Assembly: GCF_001742145.1 (NCBI RefSeq)
Contig: NZ_CP015749.1
Span: forward strand, 1,922,001-1,986,000
Reading direction: 5' to 3'
DNA from: Pectobacterium parmentieri
GTDB taxonomy: Bacteria; Pseudomonadota; Gammaproteobacteria; Enterobacterales; Enterobacteriaceae
Length of the DNA: 64,000 nt
Shown in pieces: positions 11,022-21,433 of this stretch. Position numbers and translations under genes: made by a program. Each line of letters opens with the position of its first letter. Within the stretch, counting starts at the first letter, position 1. The notes beneath the pieces were generated by a model. It had not been told where the DNA came from. It saw only the letters and a program-made list of their open reading frames with translations, and made no database searches.

Positions 11022-11200
11022 TGTGTTATCTCGTCAGCCCCAAGTTTACGCGCTTCGTTTTCCAGCAGCACGGGGATACCATCACGGACTGGATAGGCCA
11101 AACCATCGACCTTGCATATCAATTCCAGTTTCTCTTTATTAAAGTACAGCCGACCATTACAAACAGGACAGGCAACAATCTCAAGTAAACGGTGATCCAT
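11018..11200 (-). CDS. ycaR: Trm112/UPF0434-family small protein YcaR
   Basis: This 60-residue protein of the UPF0434/Trm112-like family starts [20 protein letters not shown]. One CxxC motif (CPVC) is visible and a later single Cys (ICKVDG), a pattern of small zinc-ribbon-like folds. Its biochemical role is not established. It is directly upstream of and overlapping kdsB, as in E. coli. A GGAGG ribosome site precedes the start. Confidence 0.9.
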   Translation of the reverse strand: MDHRLLEIVACPVCNGRLYFNKEKLELICKVDGLAYPVRDGIPVLLENEARKLGADEITQ

Positions 11201-11250
11201 GCTTCCTCCATCTTTGGCCGATCGATGACCGACATTTTCTTTATCGCTAT

Positions 11251-11338
11251 ATACCCATCATACGTCAAGCTGCATGTGTGTTGGCTACGTTGTTCAAAAC
11301 GCAATCGTTTTGTCCTGAAACTCGAATTATTTAAGGTA
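11251..11338. repeat. Short copy of the intergenic repeat family
   Basis: The left end reads ATACCCATCATACGTCAAGC-TGCATGTG and the right end reads CTCGAATTATTTAAGGTA, matching the two ends of the 271-base element at 17216-17486. The interior is reduced to about 45 bases, with TTGTTCAAAACGCAATCG recalling part of the long copy. It lies between lpxK and ycaR, an interval that holds ycaQ in E. coli; no ycaQ-like frame is seen here. Confidence 0.65.
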
Positions 11339-11404
11339 AGGTATAGCTGCTATTTAATAAGGTGATACCTACCAGGATAGTTAAAACCGTGGCGCCAGAT
11401 TCAT

Positions 11405-12406
11405 TTACGTTTTACCGTCGATATTCCGATTAATCACGTTTTCCAGTTTATCAAGTAATTGTGTGCGGTGAGGCTCAGCGATCACAGCATCAACGGGCAA
11501 ATACCACCAGTTATCCTTAGCGAACGCCCTGCATTTTACGGCATCTTTTTCCGTCATCAGCAGCGGCTGCGCCGTATTTTGGGTCAACGATTCAAACTGT
11601 TCTGGCTGGTACGATTGATGGTCAGCAAAAGCAACTTCACGCGTAATACTGACGCCCGCATCACGCAACGTTGCAAAAAAACGCGGGGGATGTCCGATAC
11701 CTGCCATCGCAACTACATCATGTAACAGGCTAAGCGGGCGGGATTCGCCTGACAGTAAATTAACTGCCATACCCGCCGTTAATGTCATCCCTATCTCGCC
11801 TGTTCGCGGAGTACCGCCGTTAACAATGACGGCATCCACCGATGCCAGGCGACTTTCTCTTTCCCGCATTGGACCAGCAGGTAGCCACCAGCCGTTGCCA
11901 AAACGCCGCACCCCGTCAACCACAACCAGTTCAATATCTCTTGCCAACGCATAGTGCTGTAACCCATCGTCGGTGATCACCACGTCTAGCGAGTGTCGTG
12001 CCAATAGTGCGCTTACGGCATCCCGGCGACGGGGGGCAACCGCAACGGGCGCACCGGTACGTTGGAAAATCAACACGGGCTCATCGCCTGCTTGCACCGT
12101 TGTCACCGACGTATCCAGCAGCAGTGGGTAACGTTCCGCCTTCCCCCCATAGCCGCGGGACACCACACCAACGCGATAACCCTTGCGTTGCAATTGTTCG
12201 ACAAGCCAAATGACTATTGGTGTTTTCCCATTACCGCCTGCCGTCAAATTCCCCACCACCACCACGGGCACGGGGGATTGCCAGCATTTTCGCCATCCTA
12301 ATCGATAGCTCTGGCGGATCAGAAAAGTGATGAATCCGTATAGCCACGCAAGCGGCAGCAACAGCCAATAGAGCCGCGACTGCCCCGACCAAATACGCTC
12401 AATCAT
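11405..12406 (-). CDS. lpxK: Tetraacyldisaccharide 4'-kinase LpxK
   Basis: LpxK phosphorylates the 4' position of the tetraacyldisaccharide-1-phosphate precursor to make lipid IVA. An N-terminal hydrophobic segment (about residues 14-30) anchors it to the inner membrane. The P-loop [16 protein letters not shown] sits near residues 52-67, and [16 protein letters not shown] carries the DDGLQH motif of the family. The length of 333 residues is typical (E. coli 328). It overlaps the msbA stop by 4 bases, consistent with a coupled msbA-lpxK operon. Confidence 0.96.
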   Translation of the reverse strand: MIERIWSGQSRLYWLLLPLAWLYGFITFLIRQSYRLGWRKCWQSPVPVVVVGNLTAGGNGKTPIVIWLVEQLQRKGYRVGVVSRGYGGKAERYPLLLDTSVTTVQAGDEPVLIFQRTGAPVAVAPRRRDAVSALLARHSLDVVITDDGLQHYALARDIELVVVDGVRRFGNGWWLPAGPMRERESRLASVDAVIVNGGTPRTGEIGMTLTAGMAVNLLSGESRPLSLLHDVVAMAGIGHPPRFFATLRDAGVSITREVAFADHQSYQPEQFESLTQNTAQPLLMTEKDAVKCRAFAKDNWWYLPVDAVIAEPHRTQLLDKLENVINRNIDGKT

Positions 12407-14151
12407 TCGCCAAACTGCATTCTATGTAACTGTGCATAGGCTCCGTTTGTCGCCAACAACGCAGCATGACTACCACGCTCAATGATTCTGCCATCTTCAA
12501 CTACCAGAATTTCATCTGCTTTTTCAATCGTGGAAAGACGGTGCGCAATCACCAACGCAGTACGATTTTTCTGCAATTCATCTAATGCAGCCTGAATCGC
12601 ACGTTCGGATTCGGTGTCCAACGCCGACGTGGCCTCATCCAATATCAGGATCGGGCTATCGCGCAGTAACGCACGGGCAATCGCGATACGTTGGCGTTGA
12701 CCGCCTGAGAGCATCACACCATTTTCACCAATAATTGTGTCCAGACCATGTTCCATCTTATTGATGAAATCGGTCGCATACGCCATTTTTGCCGCACGCT
12801 CAATTTCCTCACGGCTATAGTGTTCATTGCGAGCATAGGCGATGTTGTTCGCTATCGTATCGTTGAACAAATGTACGTTTTGAGAAACCAGCGCAACCTG
12901 ATTACGTAAGGAAGACAGGCTATATTCACGTAAATCATGGCCATCAAGCAGAATTTCACCTGATTGAATATCGTAAAAACGCGTGATCAAACTGGCAATC
13001 GTCGATTTACCTGAACCAGAACGGCCAACCAATGCCACCGTTTTCCCAACGGGGATATGCAGATTGATATTCTTCAGAGCCAGATTTTCTCTTGCCGGAT
13101 AAGCAAAATTCACCTGACGGAATTCGAGTTCACCTTTCGCACGTTCGATTTCCAGTTTACCCGTGTCACGTTCTTGTTCCATGTCCAGAATAGCGAACAG
13201 CGTCTGACATGCGGCCATGCCGCGCTGGAATTGCGCGTTCACGTTAGTCAGTGATTTTAACGGGCGCATCAGGGCAATCATGGAAGAGAACACCACCGTG
13301 ATCGTCCCGGCAGTCAACGTCTCCATCACGCTGGGGAAACTGGCAGCATACAGGACAAACGCCAGCGCCAGTGACGCGATCAACTGGATGATAGGGTCAG
13401 AAATTGCAGACGCGGATACCATCTTCATACCCTGCTGACGCATCCGGTTACTAACCTGATCAAAACGCTTGGTTTCAACTTCCTGACCGCCAAACATCAG
13501 CACTTCTTTATGCCCTTTAAGCATTTGCTCCGTGCTGGTGGTGACGTGTCCCATTGTATCCTGCATGTTTTTACTGATACTGCGGAATCGTTTGGACACC
13601 AGGCGCATGGCGATCGACACAATCGGCGCAATCACGATCAGGATGATGGACAGTTGCCAACTGTAGTAGAACATCAGAATGAACAGGCCAATAATCGATG
13701 CCCCTTCTCTGACGACGGTAATCAACGCGCCAGATGATGAAGACGCAACCTGCTCAGAATCATAGGTAATACGTGATAACAGCGTCCCGGTTGACTGCTG
13801 GTCGAAAAACGCTACCGGCATCCCCATGATGTGGGAAAAAAGGCGGCGGCGCATATTCATGACTACTTTGCCGGAAACCCAGGAAACGCAGTAACTGGAG
13901 ACAAAACCCGACGCTCCCCTCACTAACATCAACCCAATGACAACCAGCGGCATCCAGAGCAATACGGAACGCTCCGCCTTACCAAACCCTTCATCCAGCA
14001 AAGGTTTGAGCAGAGAAAGCATGAGTGTATCGCCAGCCGCATTAATAATGAGTGCGATTGCAGCAGCAGCAAGCCCTGCCTTAAAAGGAGAGATCATCGG
14101 CCATAAGCGGCGAAACGTCTGCCAAGTGGAGAGATCTTTATCATTCAGCAT
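12403..14151 (-). CDS. msbA: Lipid A/phospholipid flippase MsbA
   Basis: MsbA is the half-size ABC exporter that flips core-lipid A across the inner membrane. A start at 14196 is possible, but the family N-terminus [18 protein letters not shown] begins at ATG 14151, giving 582 residues, the same as E. coli. Six transmembrane helices fill roughly residues 20-320. The nucleotide-binding domain shows Walker [10 protein letters not shown], signature [10 protein letters not shown], and Walker [13 protein letters not shown]. It sits between comEC and lpxK, which supply and accept the same pathway flow (lpxK) or share only the transcript (comEC). Confidence 0.97.
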   Translation of the reverse strand: MLNDKDLSTWQTFRRLWPMISPFKAGLAAAAIALIINAAGDTLMLSLLKPLLDEGFGKAERSVLLWMPLVVIGLMLVRGASGFVSSYCVSWVSGKVVMNMRRRLFSHIMGMPVAFFDQQSTGTLLSRITYDSEQVASSSSGALITVVREGASIIGLFILMFYYSWQLSIILIVIAPIVSIAMRLVSKRFRSISKNMQDTMGHVTTSTEQMLKGHKEVLMFGGQEVETKRFDQVSNRMRQQGMKMVSASAISDPIIQLIASLALAFVLYAASFPSVMETLTAGTITVVFSSMIALMRPLKSLTNVNAQFQRGMAACQTLFAILDMEQERDTGKLEIERAKGELEFRQVNFAYPARENLALKNINLHIPVGKTVALVGRSGSGKSTIASLITRFYDIQSGEILLDGHDLREYSLSSLRNQVALVSQNVHLFNDTIANNIAYARNEHYSREEIERAAKMAYATDFINKMEHGLDTIIGENGVMLSGGQRQRIAIARALLRDSPILILDEATSALDTESERAIQAALDELQKNRTALVIAHRLSTIEKADEILVVEDGRIIERGSHAALLATNGAYAQLHRMQFGE

Positions 14152-14188
14152 GTAGTGAACCTGAATCGGGAAGAAATAGCCGACCATT

Positions 14189-16462
14189 TTACTCATTATA
14201 CCGCCTTACGCCAAACCACTGATGATACCAACGAGGCGATATGTGACCCCTGAACCGCCGAATGTGCCATGAATCGCTGAAAAAACGTGCGCTTAGCTGC
14301 CCAGATGACGCGGTATCAAGCCATAAGTAACCCTGCTGCTGATATCGCTCAACAATCTTTATTGAAGGCAGTCGCCACGGGTTATAACGCGCCGCCGACG
14401 CCATAACGACGTCGGCATTAACAGCACGAATGAAGGGGGGTGACGAAGAGGTTTTGCTGCCATGGTGGGGGATTTGTAACAAATTCGCACGCAACGCACT
14501 GCGTTCTACTCTCATTAGAGCTTTTTCCACATCCGACTCCAGATCCCCCGTCAGTAGAACACTGCGTTTCCCATCATCAACGCGGATAACACAGGAGTCA
14601 TTATTTTCCGCTCTCTCGACGAGCGTGAGTGGCCACAGCACGGTAAACGTAAGGCTTTGCCAGCGCCACTGCTCGCCGCGCAGGCAAGAATGATGATTTA
14701 CCGCGTTGATAGCGCTATAGATCGTGGCATCAGGGTAAGCGGTCTGTAACGTTGCCAGCCCTCCGATGTGGTCCATATGGCTGTGGCTCAGGATAATTTT
14801 TTCCACATCGATGCCACGCCAGCGCAGATAGGGTAAAATTTCTCGCGTCGCCATGTCTCCCCCTTCCCAGCGGTTTCCCGTATCGTACAGTACCGCCTTC
14901 CCGCGTTGTTCGATCACAATGGCCAGACCATGACCGACATCCAGCATGTCCACACGCCACTCCGGCTCATCACGCTTTATGCGAAAAACCAATAAAACAA
15001 GAATCAGAGCACCGATACTCATGGGATAGCATCGCCACCAGCTAAAACGCCATATCACGACAGCGCCCCACCCTGCGATACTCCCTATCAACAGCGACGC
15101 ATCAAGATAAACCCACCCCGTCTGTAGATAAGTTAGCGGGGCGAATACCACACGCAGTGACACATCAGCCAACCACCAAAGCATTTCGCTCAGCGGCGAA
15201 AACGCAATCGTGCTTAACGCCAACAAAATAAGCGGTGTGGTAACAAAGGTAACTAAAGGCACGGCCCAAAGGTTGGCAGGCAGAGAAGTGATGCTAACAC
15301 CGTGGAAAATATGCAACTGCAAGGGCATTAATAGCAGCGTGATCCCCGTTTGCAGGTGGATCCAACGCAGCCAGAACCATCGTCGCTGGGTCTGTAACCG
15401 ATAGGGAAGCGGCACCCATTGAAACCAAAAAATAAGTGAGGCCACCGCAAGGCAAGATAGCCAAAAACTGTCTGACAGTACGCTTAATGGATCGCTGACT
15501 AGAATCAGTGCGACACACCATAGCCAAACCTGCCAGGCTGAGCAGTTAACACTCCACATTTTTAGGCAGACCCATACGCTAAGCGCCAGTGCCGATCGCA
15601 CCGCCGGTGGGTTCCCCCCTGCCAGCCAGACATATACCCAGGCAACCATGACACTCGTCAATAGCGGGAGACGATAGCCAATCCACCGCACAGGAAAACC
15701 ATACTGTAATGCTCGCACGATTACCCAACCAAACAGGCCTGCCAGCACAATATGAAGGCCAGAAATCGCCATCAGGTGCATCGTTCCGGTATTCTGAAGT
15801 AGCGCCTTGAGTTCAGGGCTTACCGTTTTCATCTCACCAAACGTCAGCGCCAGTAAAATAGAACGCCACGGCAATCCTTGCACCTGCAGCTCCGCCTTTG
15901 CGATCGTCCGCTGGCGAAAATCACAGCGACTATCAACCACATTTGCCGCTAGCACTCGGCCCGATAGCGGTTGCCGTTTAGCCACTGCCCAGCGCTGACT
16001 ATCAAAACCGCCTTCATTTAAGCGACTATGGATGGGGCGAAAATTAGCGGTGATTGCCCAGCGCTGGCCACCGCACCAGTTTTCCATAGCAGGTGATAAA
16101 GTCAGTTGGGCATACAGCGGAGGGAATATCCGCTGCTGGTTGACCTCTTCCAACCGAACGGTGAGCAAGGTGTCATTGCGTTCACTAAACCGTATACTGC
16201 TTATCGTCACGACGGCGCTAACCGAATTCTGTGTAAATCGTTCAATTTGCAACAACAGGGTTTGCGCATTCAACGATGCCCAGCAAAAGCTGGTGACAAC
16301 AATCGCCACAAAGCGTAGCCCCGCGTAGCGATACCCTACGACTATCACACAGCCAGATAGACCCAGTCCCCACCACAGCGGCATTTGCGCTGGGATGTGC
16401 GATAACAAAAGTAGCGGCAGGATCCCCAGCACACCAGCCCAAGCCAGACTATTTACCGACAT
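14189..16462 (-). CDS. comEC: ComEC/Rec2-family membrane channel protein (YcaI-like)
   Basis: ComEC-family proteins form the inner-membrane channel for DNA uptake. I use ATG 16462 ([14 protein letters not shown]) with an AAGGA site just upstream, giving 757 residues like E. coli YcaI (754); a longer frame to 16525 is also open. The N-terminal third has several hydrophobic helices and a DUF4131-like region, the middle is the Competence domain ([13 protein letters not shown]), and the C-terminal third is a metallo-beta-lactamase domain with [18 protein letters not shown] and [10 protein letters not shown]. It is immediately upstream of msbA. In E. coli the gene upstream is ihfB; here ihfB lies about 37 kb away at 53554-53838. 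Confidence 0.92.
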   Translation of the reverse strand: MSVNSLAWAGVLGILPLLLLSHIPAQMPLWWGLGLSGCVIVVGYRYAGLRFVAIVVTSFCWASLNAQTLLLQIERFTQNSVSAVVTISSIRFSERNDTLLTVRLEEVNQQRIFPPLYAQLTLSPAMENWCGGQRWAITANFRPIHSRLNEGGFDSQRWAVAKRQPLSGRVLAANVVDSRCDFRQRTIAKAELQVQGLPWRSILLALTFGEMKTVSPELKALLQNTGTMHLMAISGLHIVLAGLFGWVIVRALQYGFPVRWIGYRLPLLTSVMVAWVYVWLAGGNPPAVRSALALSVWVCLKMWSVNCSAWQVWLWCVALILVSDPLSVLSDSFWLSCLAVASLIFWFQWVPLPYRLQTQRRWFWLRWIHLQTGITLLLMPLQLHIFHGVSITSLPANLWAVPLVTFVTTPLILLALSTIAFSPLSEMLWWLADVSLRVVFAPLTYLQTGWVYLDASLLIGSIAGWGAVVIWRFSWWRCYPMSIGALILVLLVFRIKRDEPEWRVDMLDVGHGLAIVIEQRGKAVLYDTGNRWEGGDMATREILPYLRWRGIDVEKIILSHSHMDHIGGLATLQTAYPDATIYSAINAVNHHSCLRGEQWRWQSLTFTVLWPLTLVERAENNDSCVIRVDDGKRSVLLTGDLESDVEKALMRVERSALRANLLQIPHHGSKTSSSPPFIRAVNADVVMASAARYNPWRLPSIKIVERYQQQGYLWLDTASSGQLSARFFSDSWHIRRFRGHISPRWYHQWFGVRRYNE

Positions 16463-16710
16463 CGTTCCTTGCCATGACACAGTTTTCCCTCTTTCCCTGT
16501 CGTTCGTTCCGGCATGTTGCGACAACTCAGGCTAATGCAACAGAGCGGAAAACTCAGGTGGGGAAACATCTCGCAAAAAAGCGGCTAGATTGCAGAAAAT
16601 GGCATTCGGCACACGAGCAGGGTTCCAGTTTTTCAGGCGTTCAATGCAACTACCATTGATTGAAAAATGGGGTAAGTAAAAAGCAGTAGATAATCAGGCA
16701 AGTAAAAATC
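16463..16710. other. Intergenic stretch at a synteny breakpoint
   Basis: No credible gene, RNA or repeat is seen between the comEC start and the tmaR terminator. The interest is positional: E. coli-type gene order is ihfB-comEC, but here comEC is followed by tmaR, so one end of the relocated 37-kb block must fall in this stretch. I see no insertion-sequence end or direct repeat at the junction. Confidence 0.5.
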
Positions 16711-16741
16711 AAAAGAAAAAGGACCGCCGAAGCGATCCTTT
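16711..16741 (-). terminator. Intrinsic terminator of tmaR
   Basis: On the minus strand the stem AAAGGA-x-CGC pairs with GCG-x-TCCTTT around a 4-base loop (one mismatch), and the stem runs into a T-rich tract, TTTTTCTTTT. It lies 25 bases past the tmaR stop. Confidence 0.8.
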
Positions 16742-16765
16742 CACGATAGAAAACGGGGCGTCAGG

Positions 16766-17092
<327 letters not shown>

Positions 17093-17215
17093 TTACCTCA
17101 AGTCATACATAAATTCTTTATGCATTCACCATACAGGTTATACCCAGCGTCTTTCAAGCAGTGCTTACGCCCTTTGCGCTAACGCATCGCCAAGCGGGCA
17201 CTCTGTCACCAAACC

Positions 17216-17486
17216 ATACCCTAAATAATTCGAGTTGCATGTAGGCGGCAATCGCGCGACAAATCGGTTCGAGACCGATTTGAACAACGCAAGCGTTGGC
17301 CCGAAGGGAGAGCCTCATTGATGAGGCTCATTAATCCCCAGGAGCTTACTAAAGTAAGTGACTGGGGTGAGCACGGACAAATTGACCAAATCAATTTGAA
17401 CGCCGCTTGCGGCGACCCTTTAAGGCGAGGCTCAAATATGAGCCGAGTATTGCCAATACACATGCGGCTTGAAGTATGACGGGTAT
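17216..17486. repeat. 271-base composite palindromic repeat containing an ERIC core
   Basis: The ends ATACCCTAAATAATTCGAG-TTGCATG and CATGCGG-CTTGAAGTATGACGGGTAT are imperfect inverted repeats (about 18 of 25 positions). The interior is a chain of short palindromes: AAATCGG/CCGATTT, AACGC-AAGCGTT, GAGCCTCATT-GATGAGGCTC, CAAATTGA/TCAATTTG, GCCGC/GCGGC, GGCTCAAATATGAGCC. At 17331-17373 it carries the ERIC core (ATCCCCAGGAGCTTAC then AAGTAAGTGACTGGGGTGAG), matching the standard ERIC primer sites. Its right end directly abuts the stop codon of the iron-transport ATPase gene. It has no coding capacity and looks like a non-autonomous, MITE-like element. Confidence 0.8.
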
Positions 17487-18245
17487 TTAGCGGTAATATA
17501 CCGCGATGCGCTGATTATGAACTTCTTCAATAGCCACTTCTGTATCGAAAATGTCTTCCAGCACATCGGACACCATGATGTCTTCCGGTTTTCCCGTATA
17601 GATAATCTGCCCTTTGCGCATAGCAATAATGTAGTCCGAATAGGCGGAAGCAAAGTTGATATCGTGGATCACCAGCACGATGGTTTTACCTAACTCATCG
17701 GCTGCACGGCGAATCTGCTTCATCATCGCCACGGCGTGTTTCATATCCAGATTATTCAGCGGTTCATCCAGTAACACATACTCCGTATCCTGACACAGCA
17801 CCATCGCAACATAGGCACGCTGCCGCTGACCACCGGAAAGCTCGTCTAAAAACCGATCTTTCAGCTCAGTCAAATTGAGGAAAGCCAGCGCAGCGCTGAT
17901 ACGTTCTTGGTCATCCGCGTTCAGTCGCCCTTTGGTATAGGGATAGCGCCCAAAGCCCACCAATTCTGCTACCGTTAGGCGGCTGGTAAACTGATTTTCC
18001 TGTCGTAGAACAGACAAGCACGTCGCCAGTTTATCGCTTGGCGTTGTCATGACATCCATGCCATTGACTTTTACCTGCCCTTGATCCGCATCCAGCAAGC
18101 GACTGATGATGGATAACAGTGTCGATTTTCCTGCACCATTCGGGCCGATAATCGACGTAACGCCACCACGAGGCACCGTCGCCGTGACATTATTCAATAC
18201 CGTCACATTATTATATGTTTTAGTTACATTGCCGATCTCAATCAC
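17487..18245 (-). CDS. Ferric-siderophore ABC transporter, ATP-binding protein
   Basis: This 252-residue protein energises import of an iron chelate. It shows Walker A IIGPNGAGKST near residues 33-43, signature [13 protein letters not shown], Walker B YVLLDEPLNNLD and the switch His in LVIHDINFA. Sequence style resembles the CeuD/VctC/YclP (catecholate or petrobactin-type) group more than the FecE/FepC group, but I cannot fix the substrate. It is the last gene of a four-gene set (binding lipoprotein, two permeases, ATPase). Its start overlaps the upstream permease stop by 4 bases, and its stop is flush with the repeat at 17216-17486. Confidence 0.9.
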   Translation of the reverse strand: MIEIGNVTKTYNNVTVLNNVTATVPRGGVTSIIGPNGAGKSTLLSIISRLLDADQGQVKVNGMDVMTTPSDKLATCLSVLRQENQFTSRLTVAELVGFGRYPYTKGRLNADDQERISAALAFLNLTELKDRFLDELSGGQRQRAYVAMVLCQDTEYVLLDEPLNNLDMKHAVAMMKQIRRAADELGKTIVLVIHDINFASAYSDYIIAMRKGQIIYTGKPEDIMVSDVLEDIFDTEVAIEEVHNQRIAVYYR

Positions 18246-19249
18246 ACGGAAACCTTTTTCAGTAGCAACACAATAAACAGCGATCCTCCGATAAATTCGA
18301 GCACCACAGATAGCGCCCCTGCCATGCCCAGCAGGTGTTCCAGAATCAACTGCCCCCCTACTAGCGCGATAATGCCAAGCAAAAACGCAGTAGGCAGCAA
18401 AATACGATGCTGACGGGAACCGGCGATCAGATAGGCTAAATTCGCCACCATAAATCCTAAAAAGGTTAACGGGCCCACCAACGCTGTTGAAACAGCAACG
18501 AGCACAGACACCAGCAACAGCACCACCGTCACATGACGTTTGTATGCGATACCCAGATTAATCGCCGTATTTTTCCCCAACGCCAGTACATCCAGTTGGA
18601 AACGCAGCCGCCACACGCATAGCCCAACAATCAGGATGATCGCGGCAGACAGCCCAATCAGTTCCGGTGCAGCACGAGTAAAGGTGGCAAACATTCTACC
18701 TTGCAGTACCGCGAATTCCCCAGGTGTCAGGAGTCGCTGCATCAGGCTGGAAGCACTGCGAAACAATGTCCCGCAAATGATGCCGACCAGCAGAACCAGA
18801 TGCAAATTACTGTGACGCCCGGTAAACAGGCCGCGATAGAGTAGTGAGGAAAACAGCACCAGTAGCAACGCTTCGAGGATAAACTTGCTGCTGACACCAA
18901 CCGCCGTAATGCCTTGTACCCCAAAGAAGAACAGAACTACAGTTTGCAGCAGGACAAACAGCGCCTCAAACCCCATGATAGATGGCGTGAGAATGCGGTT
19001 ATTGGTTACCGTCTGGAACAGTACCGTTGACACGCCAGCGGAAAATGCCACCAGCACCATGGTAGATAAAATCAAACCACGGTGTACCAGGATGTAGCGC
19101 AGGTTACCGCCCAGGTTGATGGTCATAAACACCGCGATTGCCGCTAATGCCCCCGCGCCCAACCACCACAAACGCCGATAAGGCGCAATGCTACGCGCCT
19201 CGGGTGCCGTTGTAGTGTGGGTATCAACTTTGAATTCATTAACTGACAT
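18242..19249 (-). CDS. Ferric-siderophore ABC transporter, permease 2 (FecCD family)
   Basis: This 335-residue hydrophobic protein belongs to the BtuC/FecCD permease family, with about nine to ten membrane segments and the coupling-type glycine motif in ALVGPLTFLGFMVANLAYLI. The first 25 residues are polar and cytoplasmic (MSVNEFKVDTHTTTAPEARS). It overlaps the first permease by 11 bases and the ATPase by 4, so the three membrane/ATPase genes are translationally coupled. It pairs with the other permease as a heterodimer, as in CeuBC and YclNO systems. Confidence 0.88.
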   Translation of the reverse strand: MSVNEFKVDTHTTTAPEARSIAPYRRLWWLGAGALAAIAVFMTINLGGNLRYILVHRGLILSTMVLVAFSAGVSTVLFQTVTNNRILTPSIMGFEALFVLLQTVVLFFFGVQGITAVGVSSKFILEALLLVLFSSLLYRGLFTGRHSNLHLVLLVGIICGTLFRSASSLMQRLLTPGEFAVLQGRMFATFTRAAPELIGLSAAIILIVGLCVWRLRFQLDVLALGKNTAINLGIAYKRHVTVVLLLVSVLVAVSTALVGPLTFLGFMVANLAYLIAGSRQHRILLPTAFLLGIIALVGGQLILEHLLGMAGALSVVLEFIGGSLFIVLLLKKVSV

Positions 19250-20210
19250 GACGTTTCTGACTCAACAACAGGAGAAGGAACACAACGGCCCCAATCACGC
19301 CCAGAATAACACTCACTGGAATCTCGAACGGGTAACGCACCACTCGGCCAATAATATCGCACAGCAGCACGAGTCCGCCGCCAAGCAAACAAACCCAAGG
19401 GATGGTTTTTCTTACGTTATCCCCCATCAGCATACTGATGAGGTTCGGTACGATCAGCCCCAGAAACGGCAATGCCCCCACAACAACGACGACGACACCG
19501 CTAATCACCGCGATGATGGAAAGCCCCAGCAACATAACCTTTCGATAGTTCAGGCCGACATTGACAGAGAACTCACGCCCCATTCCCGCAACGGTAAAAC
19601 GGTCTGCTGTCCAGCATGCCAATAGTGTGAGCCCCCCCACCAGCCAGAGCAGTTCATATCGCCCTTGTAAAATGCCAGAAAAATCTCCGGCCTCCCAACT
19701 GCCAAGCGACTGCAACAAGTCATAATACATTGCGCCGAATGTGGTCACTGCACCGATTACCGACCCCAGCATGATCCCGACCAGCGGCACGACCAGCGCT
19801 GATTTGAGGACAATACGCCGCAACAGCATCATAAACAGTAACGTACCAACCATCGCAAACACGCTGGCAACGGTCATTTTCACCATTAGGGAAGCCGAGG
19901 GCGCGATCACCATCACAACCAGTAGGCCAAACCCCGCAGACTGGGTTGTACCCGCCAGTGAAGGTTCGACAAAACGGTTCTGCGTAAGCAATTGCATGAT
20001 CAACCCGGCGACGCTCATGGCACTCCCGGCCAACAGCAGTGCCAGCGTGCGTGGCACACGGCTGATAAAGAAAATGTCACGCATCATCGGGTCGGTCCAG
20101 ACCGCATCGAACGTGACTTGCCCTGCCCCAATAAACAGACTGGCGGTAACCATCCCCAGCATGAGGAAGGTACCAGCCGAAAAATAAAACGCTTTCATTA
20201 CCGAAGTCAC
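19239..20210 (-). CDS. Ferric-siderophore ABC transporter, permease 1 (FecCD family)
   Basis: This 323-residue FecCD-family permease starts MTSVMKAFYFSAGTFLMLGM with an immediate membrane helix. Family features are RVPRTLALLLAGSAMSVAGLIMQ near residues 51-73 and GALPFLGLIVPNLISMLMGD near the C-terminus. It lies 9 bases downstream of the binding-protein gene. Together with the second permease it should form the inner-membrane channel for the iron complex. Confidence 0.88.
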   Translation of the reverse strand: MTSVMKAFYFSAGTFLMLGMVTASLFIGAGQVTFDAVWTDPMMRDIFFISRVPRTLALLLAGSAMSVAGLIMQLLTQNRFVEPSLAGTTQSAGFGLLVVMVIAPSASLMVKMTVASVFAMVGTLLFMMLLRRIVLKSALVVPLVGIMLGSVIGAVTTFGAMYYDLLQSLGSWEAGDFSGILQGRYELLWLVGGLTLLACWTADRFTVAGMGREFSVNVGLNYRKVMLLGLSIIAVISGVVVVVVGALPFLGLIVPNLISMLMGDNVRKTIPWVCLLGGGLVLLCDIIGRVVRYPFEIPVSVILGVIGAVVFLLLLLSQKRHVS

Positions 20211-20219
20211 GACGCTGTC

Positions 20220-21170
20220 TTAGGGTTTGGCATCAAGAGCTTTATTAACATCGTCGATCAAACGCAGATAGCTTTGCAGCCCGCCCGCGACATAAATCGA
20301 AGAGGAATCAAGGTAAATGACACGGTTATTCTGCCAGGCATTGGTTTTATTCACCAATGGGTTATCCAGGACCTGTTTTGCTGATTGGCCTTCTTTCTGG
20401 TTACCAATGGCGCTGTCACGATCGAAGACAAACAACCAATCCGGATTAGCACTTAACAACAGTTCAGACGTCACGATATTACCGTGGCGGCCAGAATCAG
20501 GAAATTCTGTTGCCGGTTTAAATCCCAATTCATCGAAAATAAAGCCGAAACGCGATTTCGGACCATATGCCGACATTTTGCCGCCTGTCACCATAACCAA
20601 CAACGCCGTACCCGCTTTATCGGCTTTTTCATGCGTTTGAGCGATGCGTTGTTTAAAATCATCCAGTTTGGCTTTAGCTACATCTTGCTTGCTAAAAATT
20701 TCCCCCAGTTGTTCGACTCGCTGCGTAAAACTGGTCATAAACTGATGATCGTCAACATCCAAAGCAATCGTCGGGGCAATCGCATTTAATTTGTCATAGG
20801 CGTCACGAGCCCGACCACCACCAATGATTAAATCAGGCGCTGCACTGCTAATCGCTTCATAGTTAGGCTCAAACAGCGTACCCGCATTCAGGTACTTGCT
20901 ATCTCGATATTGGGCGAGGACATCTGGAAATATTTTTGCATCACCCTGCGGCACGCCAGCAATTTCAATGTTCAATGCGGTCAATGTATCCAGAATAGCG
21001 GTATCAAACACGATGACTTTTTTCGGATTCACAGGAACCTGCGTCACACCTTTTGTATGTTCGATCGCTACAGTGTTACTTGTAGTAGGTGTTGAATCAG
21101 ATTGATCGCAGCCAGCTACCACTAACGCAGAAGCCAGCAGCGTCATTTTTATCATCGAGGGAAACCGCAT
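20220..21170 (-). CDS. Ferric-siderophore periplasmic binding lipoprotein
   Basis: This 316-residue substrate-binding protein should capture the iron-siderophore and deliver it to the permeases. It has a lipoprotein signal with lipobox VVAGC (Cys 21), so it is probably anchored to the inner membrane. Family motifs include KKVIVFDTAILDTLTALN and PDLIIGGGRARDAYDKLNAI, typical of the CeuE/YclQ/FatB clade. GGAGAAAAGAATG gives a clear ribosome site. It is the first gene of the operon and follows a Fur-like site at 21221-21239. No outer-membrane receptor gene is in the window. Confidence 0.9.
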   Translation of the reverse strand: MRFPSMIKMTLLASALVVAGCDQSDSTPTTSNTVAIEHTKGVTQVPVNPKKVIVFDTAILDTLTALNIEIAGVPQGDAKIFPDVLAQYRDSKYLNAGTLFEPNYEAISSAAPDLIIGGGRARDAYDKLNAIAPTIALDVDDHQFMTSFTQRVEQLGEIFSKQDVAKAKLDDFKQRIAQTHEKADKAGTALLVMVTGGKMSAYGPKSRFGFIFDELGFKPATEFPDSGRHGNIVTSELLLSANPDWLFVFDRDSAIGNQKEGQSAKQVLDNPLVNKTNAWQNNRVIYLDSSSIYVAGGLQSYLRLIDDVNKALDAKP

Positions 21171-21220
21171 TCTTTTCTCCTTTATCGGAATTAAGCATTG
21201 AGATAATTTTGTAAATCATC

Positions 21221-21239
21221 GAATTTAATTATCATTCGC
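21221..21239 (-). promoter_or_regulatory. Candidate Fur box for the iron ABC operon
   Basis: Read on the minus strand, GCGAATGATAATTAAATTC matches 13 of 19 positions of the Fur consensus GATAATGATAATCATTATC, with the core AATGATAAT intact. It lies 51 bases upstream of the binding-protein start, where it could cover the promoter. Fur repression of such operons is established for the family; binding at this site is inferred. Confidence 0.6.
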
Positions 21240-21433
21240 ATTAGAACGAAAATTGTAACCGAATGGACACAGTCATGCCTAGCGATTATGTCTACCCGCC
21301 TATTGATGTAAGTCAGAGAAGTGATGCAAATCAGGAAAGCGCCGCAGAAAAGTGGATTCAATGATATCCTTACCGTTTTCCAGACTGTTTGCCTAACTTC
21401 AGGCTCAGCGCGTACACGTAGCTAACTGCATAT

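Noticed and set aside
17262..17284. GGTTCGAGACC, which resembles a tRNA T-arm
   Set aside because: No acceptor, D or anticodon arms surround it; it is one of the palindromes of the 271-base repeat.
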